From Dendrocalamus latiflorus (Eukaryota > Streptophyta > Magnoliopsida > Poales > Poaceae), in the NCBI GenBank assembly GCA_017311315.1, contig CM029658.1:27948629-28012628 (forward strand): a stretch of 64,000 nt of DNA, read 5' to 3'. Below the pieces are notes generated by a model. That model was not told the DNA's origin, did no database searches, and worked only from the letters and a program-made list of their open reading frames with translations. Both the position numbers and the translations under genes were made by a program. Of this stretch, positions 30,590 through 43,519 are shown one piece after another (position 1 is the stretch's first letter; each line of letters begins with the position of its first letter).

Positions 30590-33310
30590 TTCCACTTGCA
30601 TATTTCCTTTAAAAATTAGCCCTTCATAATGATCGATGCACATGTAGCTAGTTTCGTTACATAGTTTTTCCTCAACCCTTGTGTCATTTTTGAAAGGAGG
30701 CAACTCGTCAAATTGATTATATTCTTCCTCGTCCACTACATTCTCAACTCCGACAATTCTCCTTTTCTATGAAGAACTACGTGGCACTTCTTATTTGCCT
30801 GGTCAGTTACAAAGAACTTGAACAACATGGTTAGCGAGTACGAATGGTTCATCTTTGTATCTGACACGTTTGAAGTCCACGGTAGTGACACCGTACTTAT
30901 CAACCTTCACCTGTGGGAGATGGACCCAACGGCACTAAAACAAGGGGATCATAAAAAGCACATAGTCGAGCTCCCAAATCTGCCCTATGAACTCATAGTA
31001 GGAATTCCTCAACCCATCGGTGTTGAACGTATCTGTGCGGACACCACTATTCTGGTTAGTGCACTTTACATCCTGAGCTTGCGTATAGAATGTGTAACCA
31101 TTTATGTCTTATGCTTACCATGTTACAACTGTAAATGTTGGCCCTTTTGCTAACCTTGTCAGCATATCACTTGACGAGCCCCTAGCGGGTCGCTTCTTCA
31201 ACCATTGGTTGAACCGACTGTTGTGTTGTCTCATGATCCAAACATCTGGCCACTCCAGATTCTATTGCCAAAGCACGTCCTTGTGCTGGTCAATATATGG
31301 GGACACTTTTGTCATGTGTTGCAAGACAGTGAAATACGCATGTGCATATGCATCCATATCTGGAGTGACTGCTTTCCTTCCAATGGTCCTAATACCCTTG
31401 AGCCTCCCTTCAAGGCGAGATAGAGGCACAAAACTCAACACCTATCAGTTCGACCTGAGCCATGTAATTGACACAAAATTCAGTGACCTCTTCGGTTGCA
31501 TAACCTTCGACAATGCTACCCTTCGGTAGAGATCAATTTCGTATATAGGACTTCAGAATTCCCATTAACCTCTCGACGAGTACATGCTACGTAAGAACAC
31601 AGGCCTGTATATTTTTATCTCCCACACAATGTGAACTATGAGATAGACCATGATATCAAAATATGATATAGGGAAATACATCTCAAGATAACATAAAGTC
31701 GTCACCACCTCGTCCTGCAAAGCATTTAGTCATTCGGGATCGATGACCTTATAAGCAATTGTGTTAAAGAAATAACATGGCCTCGTGATTGTCTCTCGGA
31801 CCTTGATCAGCAAAATATTTCTAATTGCAATAGGGAGCATCTGTGTCATCAATATATGAGAATCACGAGACTCCATGCCAATTAAATTCAAATCTTCTAA
31901 CGAAACAAGTTTTTTCACGTTGCTAGAGTAACCAAATGGAACTTTCACACCATACAAGCACTGGTATAGTACTATTCTCTCGACCTTGGATAGAGTGTAA
32001 CAAGTAAGAGGAAGGTAAGTTCGTCCTTTATCGGTCTTTATTGGTGCTAACTCAAGCCTGATGTCCATATCAACCAAGTCAAGCTATGCATTGACATCAT
32101 CCTTTGTTTTATTATGAATATTTAGTAAGAGAAAATCAAGTTGTCACATACATTCTTCTCTACGTGCATGACATTGATGCAGTGGCGAACTTCTAGGTGC
32201 TCCCAATAACTTAAGTCCCAATATATTGACCTCTTCTTCTAGATGTTCTTCCCACGGGTCCTCGATTGTGTCCCTTTTCAAGCACAACATCTATATCCTT
32301 AACCATATCATAGACCTCTTTTTTGCTTAAATGCCTTATAGCTGAATTTTCCGCCTTCTGCCTGTCAAATTGTTACTTCATCCTGTGGTATGGGTGAGCC
32401 ATCCGAAGAAACATATGATGACACATATACATGGTTTTGCATGAGTGCTTCAGCCACACACTCTCGGTATCATCTAACCAGTGAGTACAGGCTTTAGCCC
32501 CTTTTGTACTATGGCTTGACAGGTTAGCAAGGGTAGGATAATGATTTATGGTGCAGAACAGCAAGGAGCACAAAGTGAAGTCCTCTCATTTGTATTCTCT
32601 TTATGGTAAAGGATACGGCCGTTCGAACATGCATGTATTCTTTCTACTTCTATTCCCAATAGATAAAGAATCTTCTTGGCTTTATAGGTAGTTTTGGGCT
32701 ACTCATTTCCCTTCGGAAGTATGCCCGCTAAAAGACCTAATAGCACTGTGAAACTCTTATCGGATCAACCGTTACTTGCCTTTAATTTCAGCAGTTCAAA
32801 CACGAATGACAACCTCGTGTACTTTGATTGCAGCACGTGAACAAAGGTTTCTTCGAGTTCTCCAACAAGCCCCAGAACTTAACATACTCTCTCTCATCAC
32901 AGTTCCCTTCTGCATCACGAAGCGTCTGATCCAGATTGTCATCATTCAACCTATCCAAATCGGAATCATAATTGACATCATCCGGCAGCATATCATTGAC
33001 TTCGTTTAATATGCATACCATAGATAGTCATTATTACTACCTTCCTGTGTAATCTGCTCTTTACCATGACTGGTCCAATATGCATACCTCTTTTTGAAAC
33101 TCCTTTAAATCAAGTGCGCTTGAATCTGCACTCGGTTCTTAAACATCTTTAGATTCTCGTATCAATGTATGGACAGTACATATATTCCACTTCCTTATTC
33201 AACATATCCTCCTCGGCAGCTTTAGTAAAAGCAGACACACCATTAATGTACTCTTCACTCACATGGTTCCTAGCATACATCCAGTTGCGGTCCTATGTTA
33301 TCATAGAACA
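30590..33310 (-). pseudogene. TNP2 (Transposase_21) pseudogene, cluster copy 1
   Basis: On the minus strand the N-terminal transposase-associated domain (DRNWMYARNHVSEEY, about 33300-33230) is followed by an acidic linker. The core follows, with LFCTINHYPTLANLS and KACTHWLDDTES (about 32573-32373) and GYSSNVKKLVSLEDL (about 31900). The C-terminal DUF4216-like end near 30600-30760 has EEEYNQFDELPPF. TNP2 is the catalytic CACTA transposase that cuts element ends. Stops and frameshifts break the reading frame throughout; plus-strand frames here are shadows. Confidence 0.82.
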
Positions 33311-33559
33311 ATTTAGTATTAAACATTGAATTAATTAATTTAGTATTCTTTTTTTACCAAAAGTTAGATCTAAAATATAATGCAATTAAGAATAAATTAC
33401 TAACCATAGATAGTCATGAACTTAATGAATCTACAATCACTCTTGCCAAATCCACGGTCTTCTTTCACCAAATAGCCTCTAGTGCCTGCCTCCTCAAAGT
33501 AGCAACAAAGATCTGGAATTTAAGCGGAGGGTTGGCAGGTCTGTGCACAATTAATATAG

Positions 33560-33976
33560 TGAAATTATCACAAACAATTATTAATATAAACCATCTGTGA
33601 TGACTTAATTATGTCATACGGTTTTAATACAAACTGTCTGTGAAGTATCACAAACAGTTCAAAGAAAAAACCATCTGTGATATTTGGTACTATCACAGAT
33701 AGTTCTTGTTGGTGAAAACTATTTGTGAAGTATCACAAACGGTTCAAAGAGAAAATTCATCTGTGATATTTGGTACTATCACAGACAGTTCTTGTTACTT
33801 CACAGATAGTTTTTACTATGAACCGTCTATGATATTACCTCTTCACATATGATTTTTAGCACTGATAGAAACTCAGACGGTCTTTAAATCAAAACCGTCT
33901 ATGATTGTTTTAATACTGATAGTTTTGGGTAACCGTCTGTGATGTAGCATCTAGTATTAACCTTTTTGTAGTGGTG
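33560..33976. repeat. CACTA right-end subterminal repeats, cluster copy 1
   Basis: Dense TATCACAGACGGTT-type repeats in both orientations lead to CTTTTTGTAGTGGTG at 33976, the inverse of a CACYACTACAAAAAG terminus. This is the best candidate for the TNP2-side end of the cluster. A matching left terminus with the same target duplication was not found. Confidence 0.65.
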
Positions 33977-34300
33977 ATATGCTTTAATGGATATTCCTAA
34001 AAAAATTACTATAGTACTGCTACAGTGCCTACATGCTCCCCGGTCATGCCAGGTGTCTGGCACGGCCCTCGGTCGTGCTAACTTTGTCCAAGAGGCTATT
34101 TTTATATAAAAAATATCATCCCAAGCATTTCTACAAATAGCTTCTCGCAGAGATCAGAAAAAAATTCGATAAACTTGCTACGAATATTTTTCAACAGCTG
34201 TCTACATTATTTCTATTGAAGTAGAGTGAGTCCTACCCGTTTACATATATAAATTATCTTCTTGACCTAGGAAGTCGTAAAAAATAGTAGATGCGTGTAC
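33977..34300. other. Spacer with an inverted match to 39060-39240
   Basis: The stretch with CTACAGTGCC, GCTCCCCGG and GGCACGGCC resembles the reverse complement of about 39120-39240. No gene is seen. Confidence 0.45.
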
Positions 34301-35132
<832 letters not shown>

Positions 35133-35137
35133 TGTTC

Positions 35138-35440
35138 TCCAACATATGTTCATATTATTGATTTGATATCTCATATCAATGATATGTGAGACATGATCAT
35201 CAATCAATACATGTATTGATCCGTAAATCATAAGTATCCCACATAATGATATAAGATCATTGATGCTCAGAATAATGTTGTAAACACATATAGAGAGTTT
35301 AAGAAACAAATCACATACTTGCTAATCAATATAAATGATAGTTCATTCAAAGAATAAAATAGCATATTAACCAAAAGTTCATAAACATAAGAGCGATATA
35401 ATCATTTCTATGATTGCCACTAGGGCATATAACAAATAAA
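35138..35440. other. AT-rich spacer
   Basis: AT-rich sequence with palindromic words such as TCATTGATATGTGA and ATGATCATCAATCAATACATG. No gene is seen. Confidence 0.35.
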
Positions 35441-36899
35441 TGTTAGAAATAATCTTGATTTAGAGGTTAAATCGTGTTTGAGACACAGTAGAATCTATCT
35501 CCATATGTAATTCAAGTTGAAATTATGACCGACTTGAAGTCTGAGTACGTATGTTAGTAGGAGAGTACGGAAATGGTTGGGCAAATGCACAAACAATATG
35601 TGAGGGGGAGAATGTTGGGAATAATCCCACATCGATTGTGGGAAGGAAAAAAAAGCACGACTTATAAGTGTGAGGGTGATCTCACCCATTGGACTAATCT
35701 TTTGGTTAGAGAAGGCCAAATACCAGTTATAAGGTTGTTCGTATAGGGCTTGCATGCAGAAGCTCGTGGGCTTAGTTGTGTTCAGCCCATTTGGACCTGG
35801 AACCCGGAAAGTAAACTTGATTAGACCTAGGCATGCGGCTAGGGTCCGACCATCAATTGGTATCAGAGTGTGAGGTGAAGCACAACAAAGTACCAATTTT
35901 CTTCGATCTGAGCCTTCAATTAAAGGCAGAGACCGAACCGTCCAGTGGGCGACAACGAAAAGCAGTGTTTTCCTTTAGTCCCTTAGTTCAAGCAGAAAAG
36001 TAAGGCCCAATGCTTAGCAGCTGTCTACCCTAAATCCGAAGATAAGGTTCCTCTATCCAAGAGTCATTGCAAGCAAGTTTGGGTTCTTGATCTGTGCCCA
36101 AGATCATATTGCATTCTCTGGGAAGTGATGTCACTGGTAACGAGGCATCATCCAGTGTGATGGCGAAGGAGAATTCTGCTGTCTTGCTGCATTATCCGAT
36201 GCTCATGTCGAGCAATTATATATGCAGCCTGGGGCAATTAAAATGAAGGTGTACATGAGAACTTAAGGAAGCTGGGGTGATTCTGGGATGTTGAGGAGAT
36301 GTATTTGCCATCCAAACTCAAGTAAGCTGAGACGAATCCGTGGTGTTGAGGAGATGTGTTCGCCTTCCTAACTCAAGTCCGTGGAGATGAGTCTAGGACA
36401 TCGAGAAGATGTGTTCGTTGTCCTGTGTTGTATATGAATTGGATAAGTCGTAGTTAAGACCGACTGCCTCAATGAGTTAAAGTCTTTGCATCTGGATAGA
36501 TCCGTACCAATTGAATTGAGTTCCTACATGTAGCTTGCACGTAGAATGCTTCACGTAGAGACATAGTTGGTAGTTCATAATGCATTTGGACTAAATAGGA
36601 GTATGTAGAGTCAAGATTAGGGGAGAGATTGTTGGAAATAATCTTGATTTAACGGTTAAATCTTGTCCGAGACATAGTAGAGTTTGTCTCCGTATGTAAC
36701 TCAAGTTAAAGTCGTGATCAACATGAAGTCCGAGTACATATATTAGTAGGAGAGCATTAACCTATATAATAAGGAGGCTTGTAACCAATTTTGTAAGAAG
36801 AAGAGTAAGCAAGAAATAAAATATAGAACTTCAGTAATTCTTTTATATTTTCTCCATTTATTTGCAACATATGAGTTTTCTCCAGGGACAAAGCCAACA
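35441..36899 (+). mobile_element. Chimeric small copia-type element with target duplication ATAAA (1459 bp)
   Basis: The unit starts TGTTAGAAATAATC, ends AAGCCAACA, and is flanked by exact ATAAA at 35436-35440 and 36900-36904. The 3' LTR is 36630-36899 (270 bp), preceded by a polypurine tract (AGATTAGGGGAGAGA). The left LTR matches it only for about 130 bp (35441-35571) and then switches to unrelated LTR sequence. The internal region (35869-36629) codes for nothing recognisable. The LTR start TGTTGGAAATAATCTTG is shared with the element at 21188, so the two are related families. Confidence 0.82.
35613..35855 (+). repeat. Second LTR type embedded in the chimeric element
   Basis: Starts TGTTGGGAATAATCCCACATCG, a typical copia/TRIM-like LTR head. 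It is preceded by a polypurine tract (GTGAGGGGGAGAA), as a 3' LTR would be. It is followed by TGGTATCAGAG at 35858-35868, as a 5' LTR would be. Confidence 0.7.
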
Positions 36900-36987
36900 A
36901 TAAATAGGATGTGTGGGAGTTAAAACTGAACCGCTGATCGGGTACAGGGTAGCTAAGCACGCCAGACAGTCCTCTTGACGGTGCACC

Positions 36988-37455
36988 GATCATTACGGCC
37001 TTCTGCACGTACGATGTGGAGGACAACATCTTCATGCTGAGAATCGTCGGCTAAATGATTAAATGATCATGCTAAGTTGCTAACACGCGCGCGGTGGCCC
37101 GTTCTGCGACGGCATCGACTACAGCTCGGCCGAGGTGCTGCACGAGTTGTTCAACATGCCGTCCCCGACGGTGGCCGCAGTCGGGGGCGACGTGAAGACG
37201 TCCCTGGGCCTGGCTCTCCTGCTGGCTCACGACGACATCACGGTGCTGCAGAGAGCCAAGATTGAGGCGAAGGAGGTGCCTGCGGGACAAGGACAAGGCG
37301 TCGTATCCGCAGATGAGCTCCGACCTAGTGCTCCGGTCCGTGACCATGGACGGATCAAAGTTGAAGTATTGGTACCTAACCGATTACCCGTGCAGCCACT
37401 CGCGGTTGCTGGAGGGTACAGCCATTAGCATCATTACTGAGATGACCGGTGGCAT
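36988..37455 (+). pseudogene. Second enoyl-CoA hydratase/isomerase family pseudogene
   Basis: The N-terminal piece at about 36990-37054 reads AFCTYDVEDNIFMLRIVG then a stop, matching the FCTWKEQGGVFHLTLAG start of the intact gene at 62120. The position of the start codon is ATT instead of ATG. A deletion joins it to GPFCDGIDYSS (about 37093) and then VLHELFNMPSPTVAAVGG, closely matching the copy at 20821. An internal deletion after KEVP (about 37280) shifts the frame. The sequence is cut at 37455 by the repeat that starts ACTTTAAAGGCC. It is non-functional. Confidence 0.8.
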
Positions 37456-39480
37456 TACTTTAAAGGCCATATTCCATGTATACAACAGCTGATTAAGGTG
37501 TATAAACAGTGTTGACCCATTCTTAAATTGGAGCAAACTACTATCTCTCTCTAAACCTAACTAGCTAGATCTAATTAAAAACCTAGCTATTGTCTCTCTA
37601 TTATAAGGTATATAAGTTATTAGAAGCAAATACTAATCTCTAATCACTAAAAACAAATCGATTTACAAGCTAGATCTTCAAGCGATATGTTCTCACCAAA
37701 CTTCCGAAAGCCATCTGCCTCCTTCAATGCAGAGCAATGAAAACAGATCTATTGAAACCACGCCTGCTATTTAATAGTGCAGCGTATCCCAGAGGTTCCT
37801 ACCACAAACCGTCTGTGATATAACACTATCACAGACAGTTTTTAGTAGTAACCGTCTGTGATAATTCACAGATAGTTATTCATACAAACCGTCTGTGATG
37901 TTGGCAGACATCACAGATGGTTTGTTTGAATAATTTCCTGTGAATTATCACAGACGGTTATTAATAGAAACTATCTGTGATGTCTTTCACTATCACAGAC
38001 AGTTCGTATAAATAACCGTCTGTGAAAATATCATAAATGGTTATTCGTATGAATCATTTGTGATAGTTGCGTCTCACAGACGGTACACTGTCACGCTTAC
38101 AAAATAGTCTGTGATAATTATAGCACAGACAATTCTCTATAAACTGTCAATGATGTAGCCGTCCAATATAGCATCTTTTGTAATAGTGGGTATTCTTTTC
38201 TTATTACTCCATCCATTTCCAAATACGTCATTCTAGCTTTCAAATTTTGTTATTTAATACATATCATTCTACACTTTCGAGTTAAGTTTTTATCATGTTT
38301 TCCTTTACATAAGCCTTTTATTCATATTTCCAAGTTCATAACTGCAGACTAGAGCAGACACAGTACAACATCTAAGAGCAATAAGTGACCAAATAAAGTT
38401 GGGCAAGAAATATCGTGGTTTGGCCTACTACATTAATACGACTGAGCAATCCAACACACTATTCCAGTACAGTACAGGCAAGAAATATCATCGTTTGGCC
38501 TGCTATATTAATTGTATAGGTTTTGGCCTGCTATATTAATTGTATAGGTTTTGGCCTGCTACATTTGTCATCGTAGATCGTCTGACCATTTGAGTTGTGG
38601 AAAAATGTATCCTATATGGCCTACTACAGTACATGTTGTTTTACACTCAGGTAAGTTTTTATCATTGTTTCCTTTGTATACTCTTTCATTCAAATTTCCA
38701 ATGTTATTTTCAGCTACAGACAACATTTAAGAGCTATAAGCGACCAATAAAGAAGAGCAAGAGTCTTTTATAGACATGCCTTGGTTGTTATGTAAAATCA
38801 TAAAATAATATCTATTCAGGAACGAGTGAGTACGATCAACGTTCACGTATACGACTGAGCAATCCAACACAGTATGTCTATCACAGTACAGGTAAGAAAT
38901 ATCATAGATTGGCCTACTACATTAATTGCCTGATCGTCTGACCATTTGAGTTGTGGCAAAAAGTATCCTGTATGACCAATTACTTCGAAACTCACCTATT
39001 TACTTGGTTAAGTCCTAACCAAGACAAACATCAAAAAAAATGTACGGCTCTTTAGGAAGAATTATTTGCAGAAATAGTCTTGATGAAATATTTTTTATAA
39101 AAATAGCCACTTAAACGAAGTTGGGCAGTCAGGGAGCACACTAGGGTGCCTAACGTGGTTGGGAGAGCGTCAGGGCGCCTGGCGTGCTCCCCGGCTGCCC
39201 TAGGCACTATAACAGCACTGTAGTAATTTTTAGAAAATTCATTGAAGCCAAATAAGTTTTAAAATTTATAAAATTTTTTGTGGAACCTTCAGACAAAGTT
39301 TGCTTGTTTGTGTATTTGTTTTATAATTTTATCCTTTCTAGATTTCCCTCTAAAATTCATTTAATTATACTACTTGTAGGAATTTTTTTTGGAACAATCC
39401 AGAATGGATAAAATTGTGGAACTTCTACACAAGCAAGTACACTGTGTCCGGAGGGTTCACAAAGCAATTCATAAATTTTG
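37456..39480. repeat. Dispersed repeat block A, copy 1, including CACTA repeats
   Basis: This block matches 51726-54115, with a short third copy at 58814-58870. All three start sharply at ACTTTAAAGGCCAT after different sequences, so this is a real repeat boundary. Inside, 37795-38188 is a CACTA subterminal array ending TTTTGTAATAGTG; 38189-39480 is AT-rich and non-coding. The point between 38614 and 38615 is the empty site of the insertion at 52829. Confidence 0.8.
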
Positions 39481-39484
39481 GAGC

Positions 39485-39630
39485 TCACAGATTATCACAG
39501 ACGGTTTCAACTATAAACCATCTGTAATAGTTGACTATCACAGAAATATCTGATGTATCATAGACGGTTTCAATTACAAACCGTCTATAATTACAAACCG
39601 TCTGTGATAGCCAACTATCACAAACGGTTA
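39485..39630. repeat. Short CACTA subterminal array
   Basis: TATCACAGACGGTTTCAA-type repeats in both orientations, joined directly to block A at its left. In cluster copy 1 this array and about 1.4 kb to its left are missing: 26023 corresponds to a junction between about 38222 and 39640. Confidence 0.7.
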
Positions 39631-39782
39631 TGATTTTCTTTTGTATTTCTAAAGCTTTTTCTGTTGGTTGGCAAGCTTCAAGAAATGCTAGCCAAGCCCT
39701 CTGAAATAAGAAGATCAACACAGTATACATCTAATTCACTTTCATTTCATAAACAAGAACATCTATTTCACATATCAATTAA

Positions 39783-40959
39783 CACTACTACAGAAAAGCT
39801 CATCACAAATAGTTCGGAAACGTCATCGTAGATGGTTTTTGAACCGTCTATGCTTATGGGTCTGTAATATCCTAAATGCATTACAGACAAATTTTGAACC
39901 GTATGTGATACAATTATCACAGACGGTCCCTAAATAGAACTGTTTGTAATAACGATTATTACAGACAATTCTTATTACGAACCCTGTGTGATAGTATATT
40001 ATCACAGATGATTCTTATTATGAACCATCTATGATAGTATATTATCACAGATGGTTCCTAAATAGAACCGTCTGTGATAAGTTTCGACCGAACTCAAAAA
40101 TAGGCCTCCTTTAGTTCATCAACATTCTCTAATGACGCTATTTGCGCTAATTATGCTATAAAACAATGCAATCAAAGAATGCAGATGAACCAAATCAAGC
40201 CTATTTATGAGAACAAGATCATCCTAGCCATATCCATGCAAGCATCACATGCAAGAACTAAGGCATCAACAAATAATTTTCACATGCATTATATCCATCC
40301 AAGCATCAAGGAAGAGAGGAGAGGGGATCGAATAGGGGTATGAATAAAGTACTAGCGCCGATGAAAGAGAGGAAACAACAGTGTCACCGTGTGTCACGAC
40401 GGTGATACTGCACAAGGCACTCTTACGACAAGACTGCCTTGTGTAGTGAACCATAGCACTACAACCGGACGCGGAGGAGCTCTGGGGAGGCGGCCAACTT
40501 TTCGGTCGGCATCTTGGGGAAGCTAGCAGGCATATTGGTTTGGAGTGTGTTTGAGGGATGTGCGTGGGGGAGGCATATGTAAGGGTATTTGGGTAGCAGA
40601 ACCGAGAGGTCGTGACACTTCAGTTTGAAGGTTTGAATAGAGAGGGCGGCAAAATATCACAAACGATTTTTAATACAAACATTTGTGATGAGATAATATC
40701 ACAGATAGTTTTTAATACAAATCATCTGTGAAGTATCACAAACAGTTTAAATAAAATTCGTCTATGATATTTGGCAATATCACAGACGGTTCTTACCAAG
40801 AATCATATGTGATACTTCACAGACAGTTTTCACCATGAATCGTCTGTGATATTTCTCTTCACAGACAGTTTGTATTAAAATTGTGATTGTACTTAATACT
40901 GACGGTTTTGATTAACCGTTTATGATGAGGCGTCTAGTTTAGCTTGTTTTGAAATAGCG
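39783..40959. mobile_element. Small non-autonomous CACTA element, copy 2 (1177 bp)
   Basis: Begins CACTACTACAGAAAAGCT, ends TTGTTTTGAAATAGCG, with TAA on both sides (39780-39782, 40960-40962). It is near-identical to 26178-27353, including flanks, so it moved as part of a larger duplication rather than by a separate transposition. Confidence 0.85.
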
Positions 40960-41211
40960 TAACTGAAATGAAATAAATTATACATCCGTGAACAAATACA
41001 CACATGTACAATTAAGCTCAATCTTATCACAATCAAATTCATTTTACATTGTGGAACTCCCCATCTTTTTTATGACTTCAGACATCAAGAAGTATACACA
41101 CTGCCCTCGAATTTTTTGGAGGTTAGTCTGTTCCAACACAGTTGTAGCGATGAATGCAACTTGTGAGTAGGAAGATCAATGTCATACATACATATATAAA
41201 TTATAAGTATG

Positions 41212-42524
41212 TGTAGGATCGTTGATAGCAATCAGAGGGGGGTGAATGATTGCAGCGCACAGCGGAAACTTTTTTTATATATTTTCTACCTTTCAATGTG
41301 CAAAAACCAGAAATAACAAAAACAAAAAATGTTTTTTTCCTGATTTTACTGTAGCAAATACTGCAGTGTACTGTAGCACGGTACTGTAGCGATTTACTGT
41401 AGCGTACTGTAGCAGCGAGAAAACTTCGCTAAGCATGCACGTTTTTTTCTTAGTCTTCTAATTAATTTTTTAATTAAAAATAATTCATATATGCAAGCAA
41501 CAAAAATACTTAGACATAGATCAATGCATGGAGAATTTATAGGAATAAAAAAACCAAGAAAAAAGATAATAGATGTGAAATAAAAAACTCACAAAGTTTA
41601 TTCAAAAACATGAACACTATTCATCCATCCATGCACATGCAGTGGCTACTCCAAAACGACGCGTCTTTTTTCAATCACCGATTCGGTCGACCTCCCTGCT
41701 TTTTCCCTCACGCGTATTTTTCTTCTCCACGCCGCTCCTCGGTACACCTCTTGCCATGCCGCCGCATGCATATATATACACACACAGCTCAACTCCAACT
41801 AGGCCTTAAAATCCTAATCCAACTCCAACTAGGACTTAGAATCCTAATCCAACTCCAATTAGGACATAGAACCCTAATCCAACTCCAACTAGGACTTAGA
41901 ACCCTAATCCAACTCCAACTAGGACTTAGAACCCTAATCCAACTCCAACTAGGACTTAGAATCCTAATCCAACTCCAACTAGGACTTCGAATCCTAATCC
42001 AACTCCAACTAGGACTTCGAATCCTAATCCAACTCCAACTAGGCCTGGGCCTTTTTACCTCAACTAGACTTTTGGCCCACTAATTTTCAAGGGACCCGAA
42101 ACCCTTCCTAACACAGGTTTTTCACACTCACGACTTTTCTAACACGTCACGTGTCGAAGCCTCCAGGACCGCACCTCCCGTAGCTTCTCCACGTATCATC
42201 CACCTTCGATCTCCATGCGCCCCAAGCATGAGCCCGATCATCTCGTGACCTCCTTGACCGTCTGAACCTCAGATCTCCCCATCCTAGTTCCGGTCCACCT
42301 CGTCACCGACCATGATCGCCTCCATGCTCAACCTGCACATGCAAAGACCAAAGAACATTCTTCCGGCACAAGTTCGTCTCAACTTGGCCAACATCAGTCC
42401 GCGCACACGCAACACAACTCGCATAACACCGCTAAACGAAATCACCAATTACTCATCATAACAAATTAACCATTGTCAATTATTCATCACCAAAATATCC
42501 TAAACCTAGCCACATGGTCTAACA
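41212..42524 (+). mobile_element. Solo LTR, 1313 bp, with target duplication GTATG
   Basis: The unit begins TGTAGGATCGTTGATAGC and ends TGGTCTAACA; exact GTATG flanks it at 41207-41211 and 42525-42529. The paralogous cluster has the unoccupied site with a single GTATG at 27601-27605, which proves insertion after the duplication. The sequence AGGGGGGTGAATGATTG near the start is typical of a copia LTR class in grasses. A 30-bp tandem array lies inside. There are no internal genes. Confidence 0.93.
41791..42050. repeat. 30-bp tandem repeat inside the solo LTR
   Basis: About 8.5 units of AACTCCAACTAGGACTTAGA plus ATCCTAATCC, with small substitutions between units. The leucine/glutamine-rich frame across it is an artefact. 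Confidence 0.95.
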
Positions 42525-42529
42525 GTATG

Positions 42530-43330
42530 AAATAATTATTGCAAGATTGACAAACCTGAGGATCATTAGTCTTCGCTGAACCGATGAGAAGTTGTATGTT
42601 GTGGTGAACATAGAATCCATAGGTGTTGCCCAGCGTCAGCTGGTGGCACTACAAAAATAGAATTGTTAGTTCGAGAGGCAGTACTACGAAGTGTTATATA
42701 GGATTAATGTGTACTAGCGAATACCGGGAAATCTAAATCGTGTCACAAGGCGTTGATCCCTCCCTTGGAATTACGTGCAGAAGCATTGTACGTGGTGATG
42801 ACCTATATGATTTCAAATGGTTAGCCTTAGTCATTGGGAAAGACTACAATAGCGTTATCTATGGAGGAAATGTATTTACCTATCGATTAATTGTTAGATA
42901 ACTGTGTAGTCGGTTTTGTTCTTCTTTTGAAAATCAAGGTATATTACCCTATTCTATTTTGGTATAATTACAATTTGAATCTAGTGGAACCTACACAGGT
43001 ATGTCGTCATGGTCATTAAACACAAGTTCATGTTGTTTATAAAGTACAAATCAACAATTATAGCCATTAGTGCATCACTTACCCTTAGTTGTTGGGCATA
43101 AGTATGAATTTCTTGTTGAGGTGAGCCAACAATACCACCGTCATGCAATTCTCGACAAAGGATGCATCCTCATTGATGATATCCATGGAGACCAAGCGTT
43201 GGTCGAAGAAACCAACAAGTGATTCCGTTAATCTGGCTTCAGTCACTATGTATATACACACACACAAAAGCAATGAGTTATATATAACATCTATCGGTAT
43301 TACATGAACATAGACTGTGATTGTACACAC
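42530..43330 (-). pseudogene. Ulp1-like peptidase region, cluster copy 2
   Basis: Near-identical to 27600-28407. The same GNTYGFYV motif with tyrosine in place of the catalytic cysteine, and the same TAA after LMP-N, are present. The inactivating changes therefore predate the duplication. Confidence 0.62.
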
Positions 43331-43519
43331 TTACAATGTCCAGCATTAGATGAGTGAGGCGTCGAGTCTGAAGAGAAAGAACAAGTGTCATACATAATGA
43401 TACAAAATTAGCTACTCCAATAGGATTATCAATGGATCGAGTATTACAGAGATAATAATTATTACCAGGGTATCATTAATAGGAAAACCGTGGTCGCTTT
43501 CCAAGGTAGGGTTGTACGC

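Noticed and set aside
30818..31529. Plus-strand frames of 111-141 residues
   Set aside because: They are antisense to the TNP2 gene, whose conserved motifs are on the minus strand.
26178..33976. One single 7.8-kb CACTA element from 26178 to 33976
   Set aside because: The left terminus pairs better with 27353: same TAA on both sides and longer inverted-repeat match. The 33976 end has a different flank (ATA).
41610..42083. 157-residue plus-strand frame with LQLGLRT repeats
   Set aside because: It is the translation of the 30-bp tandem array inside a solo LTR.
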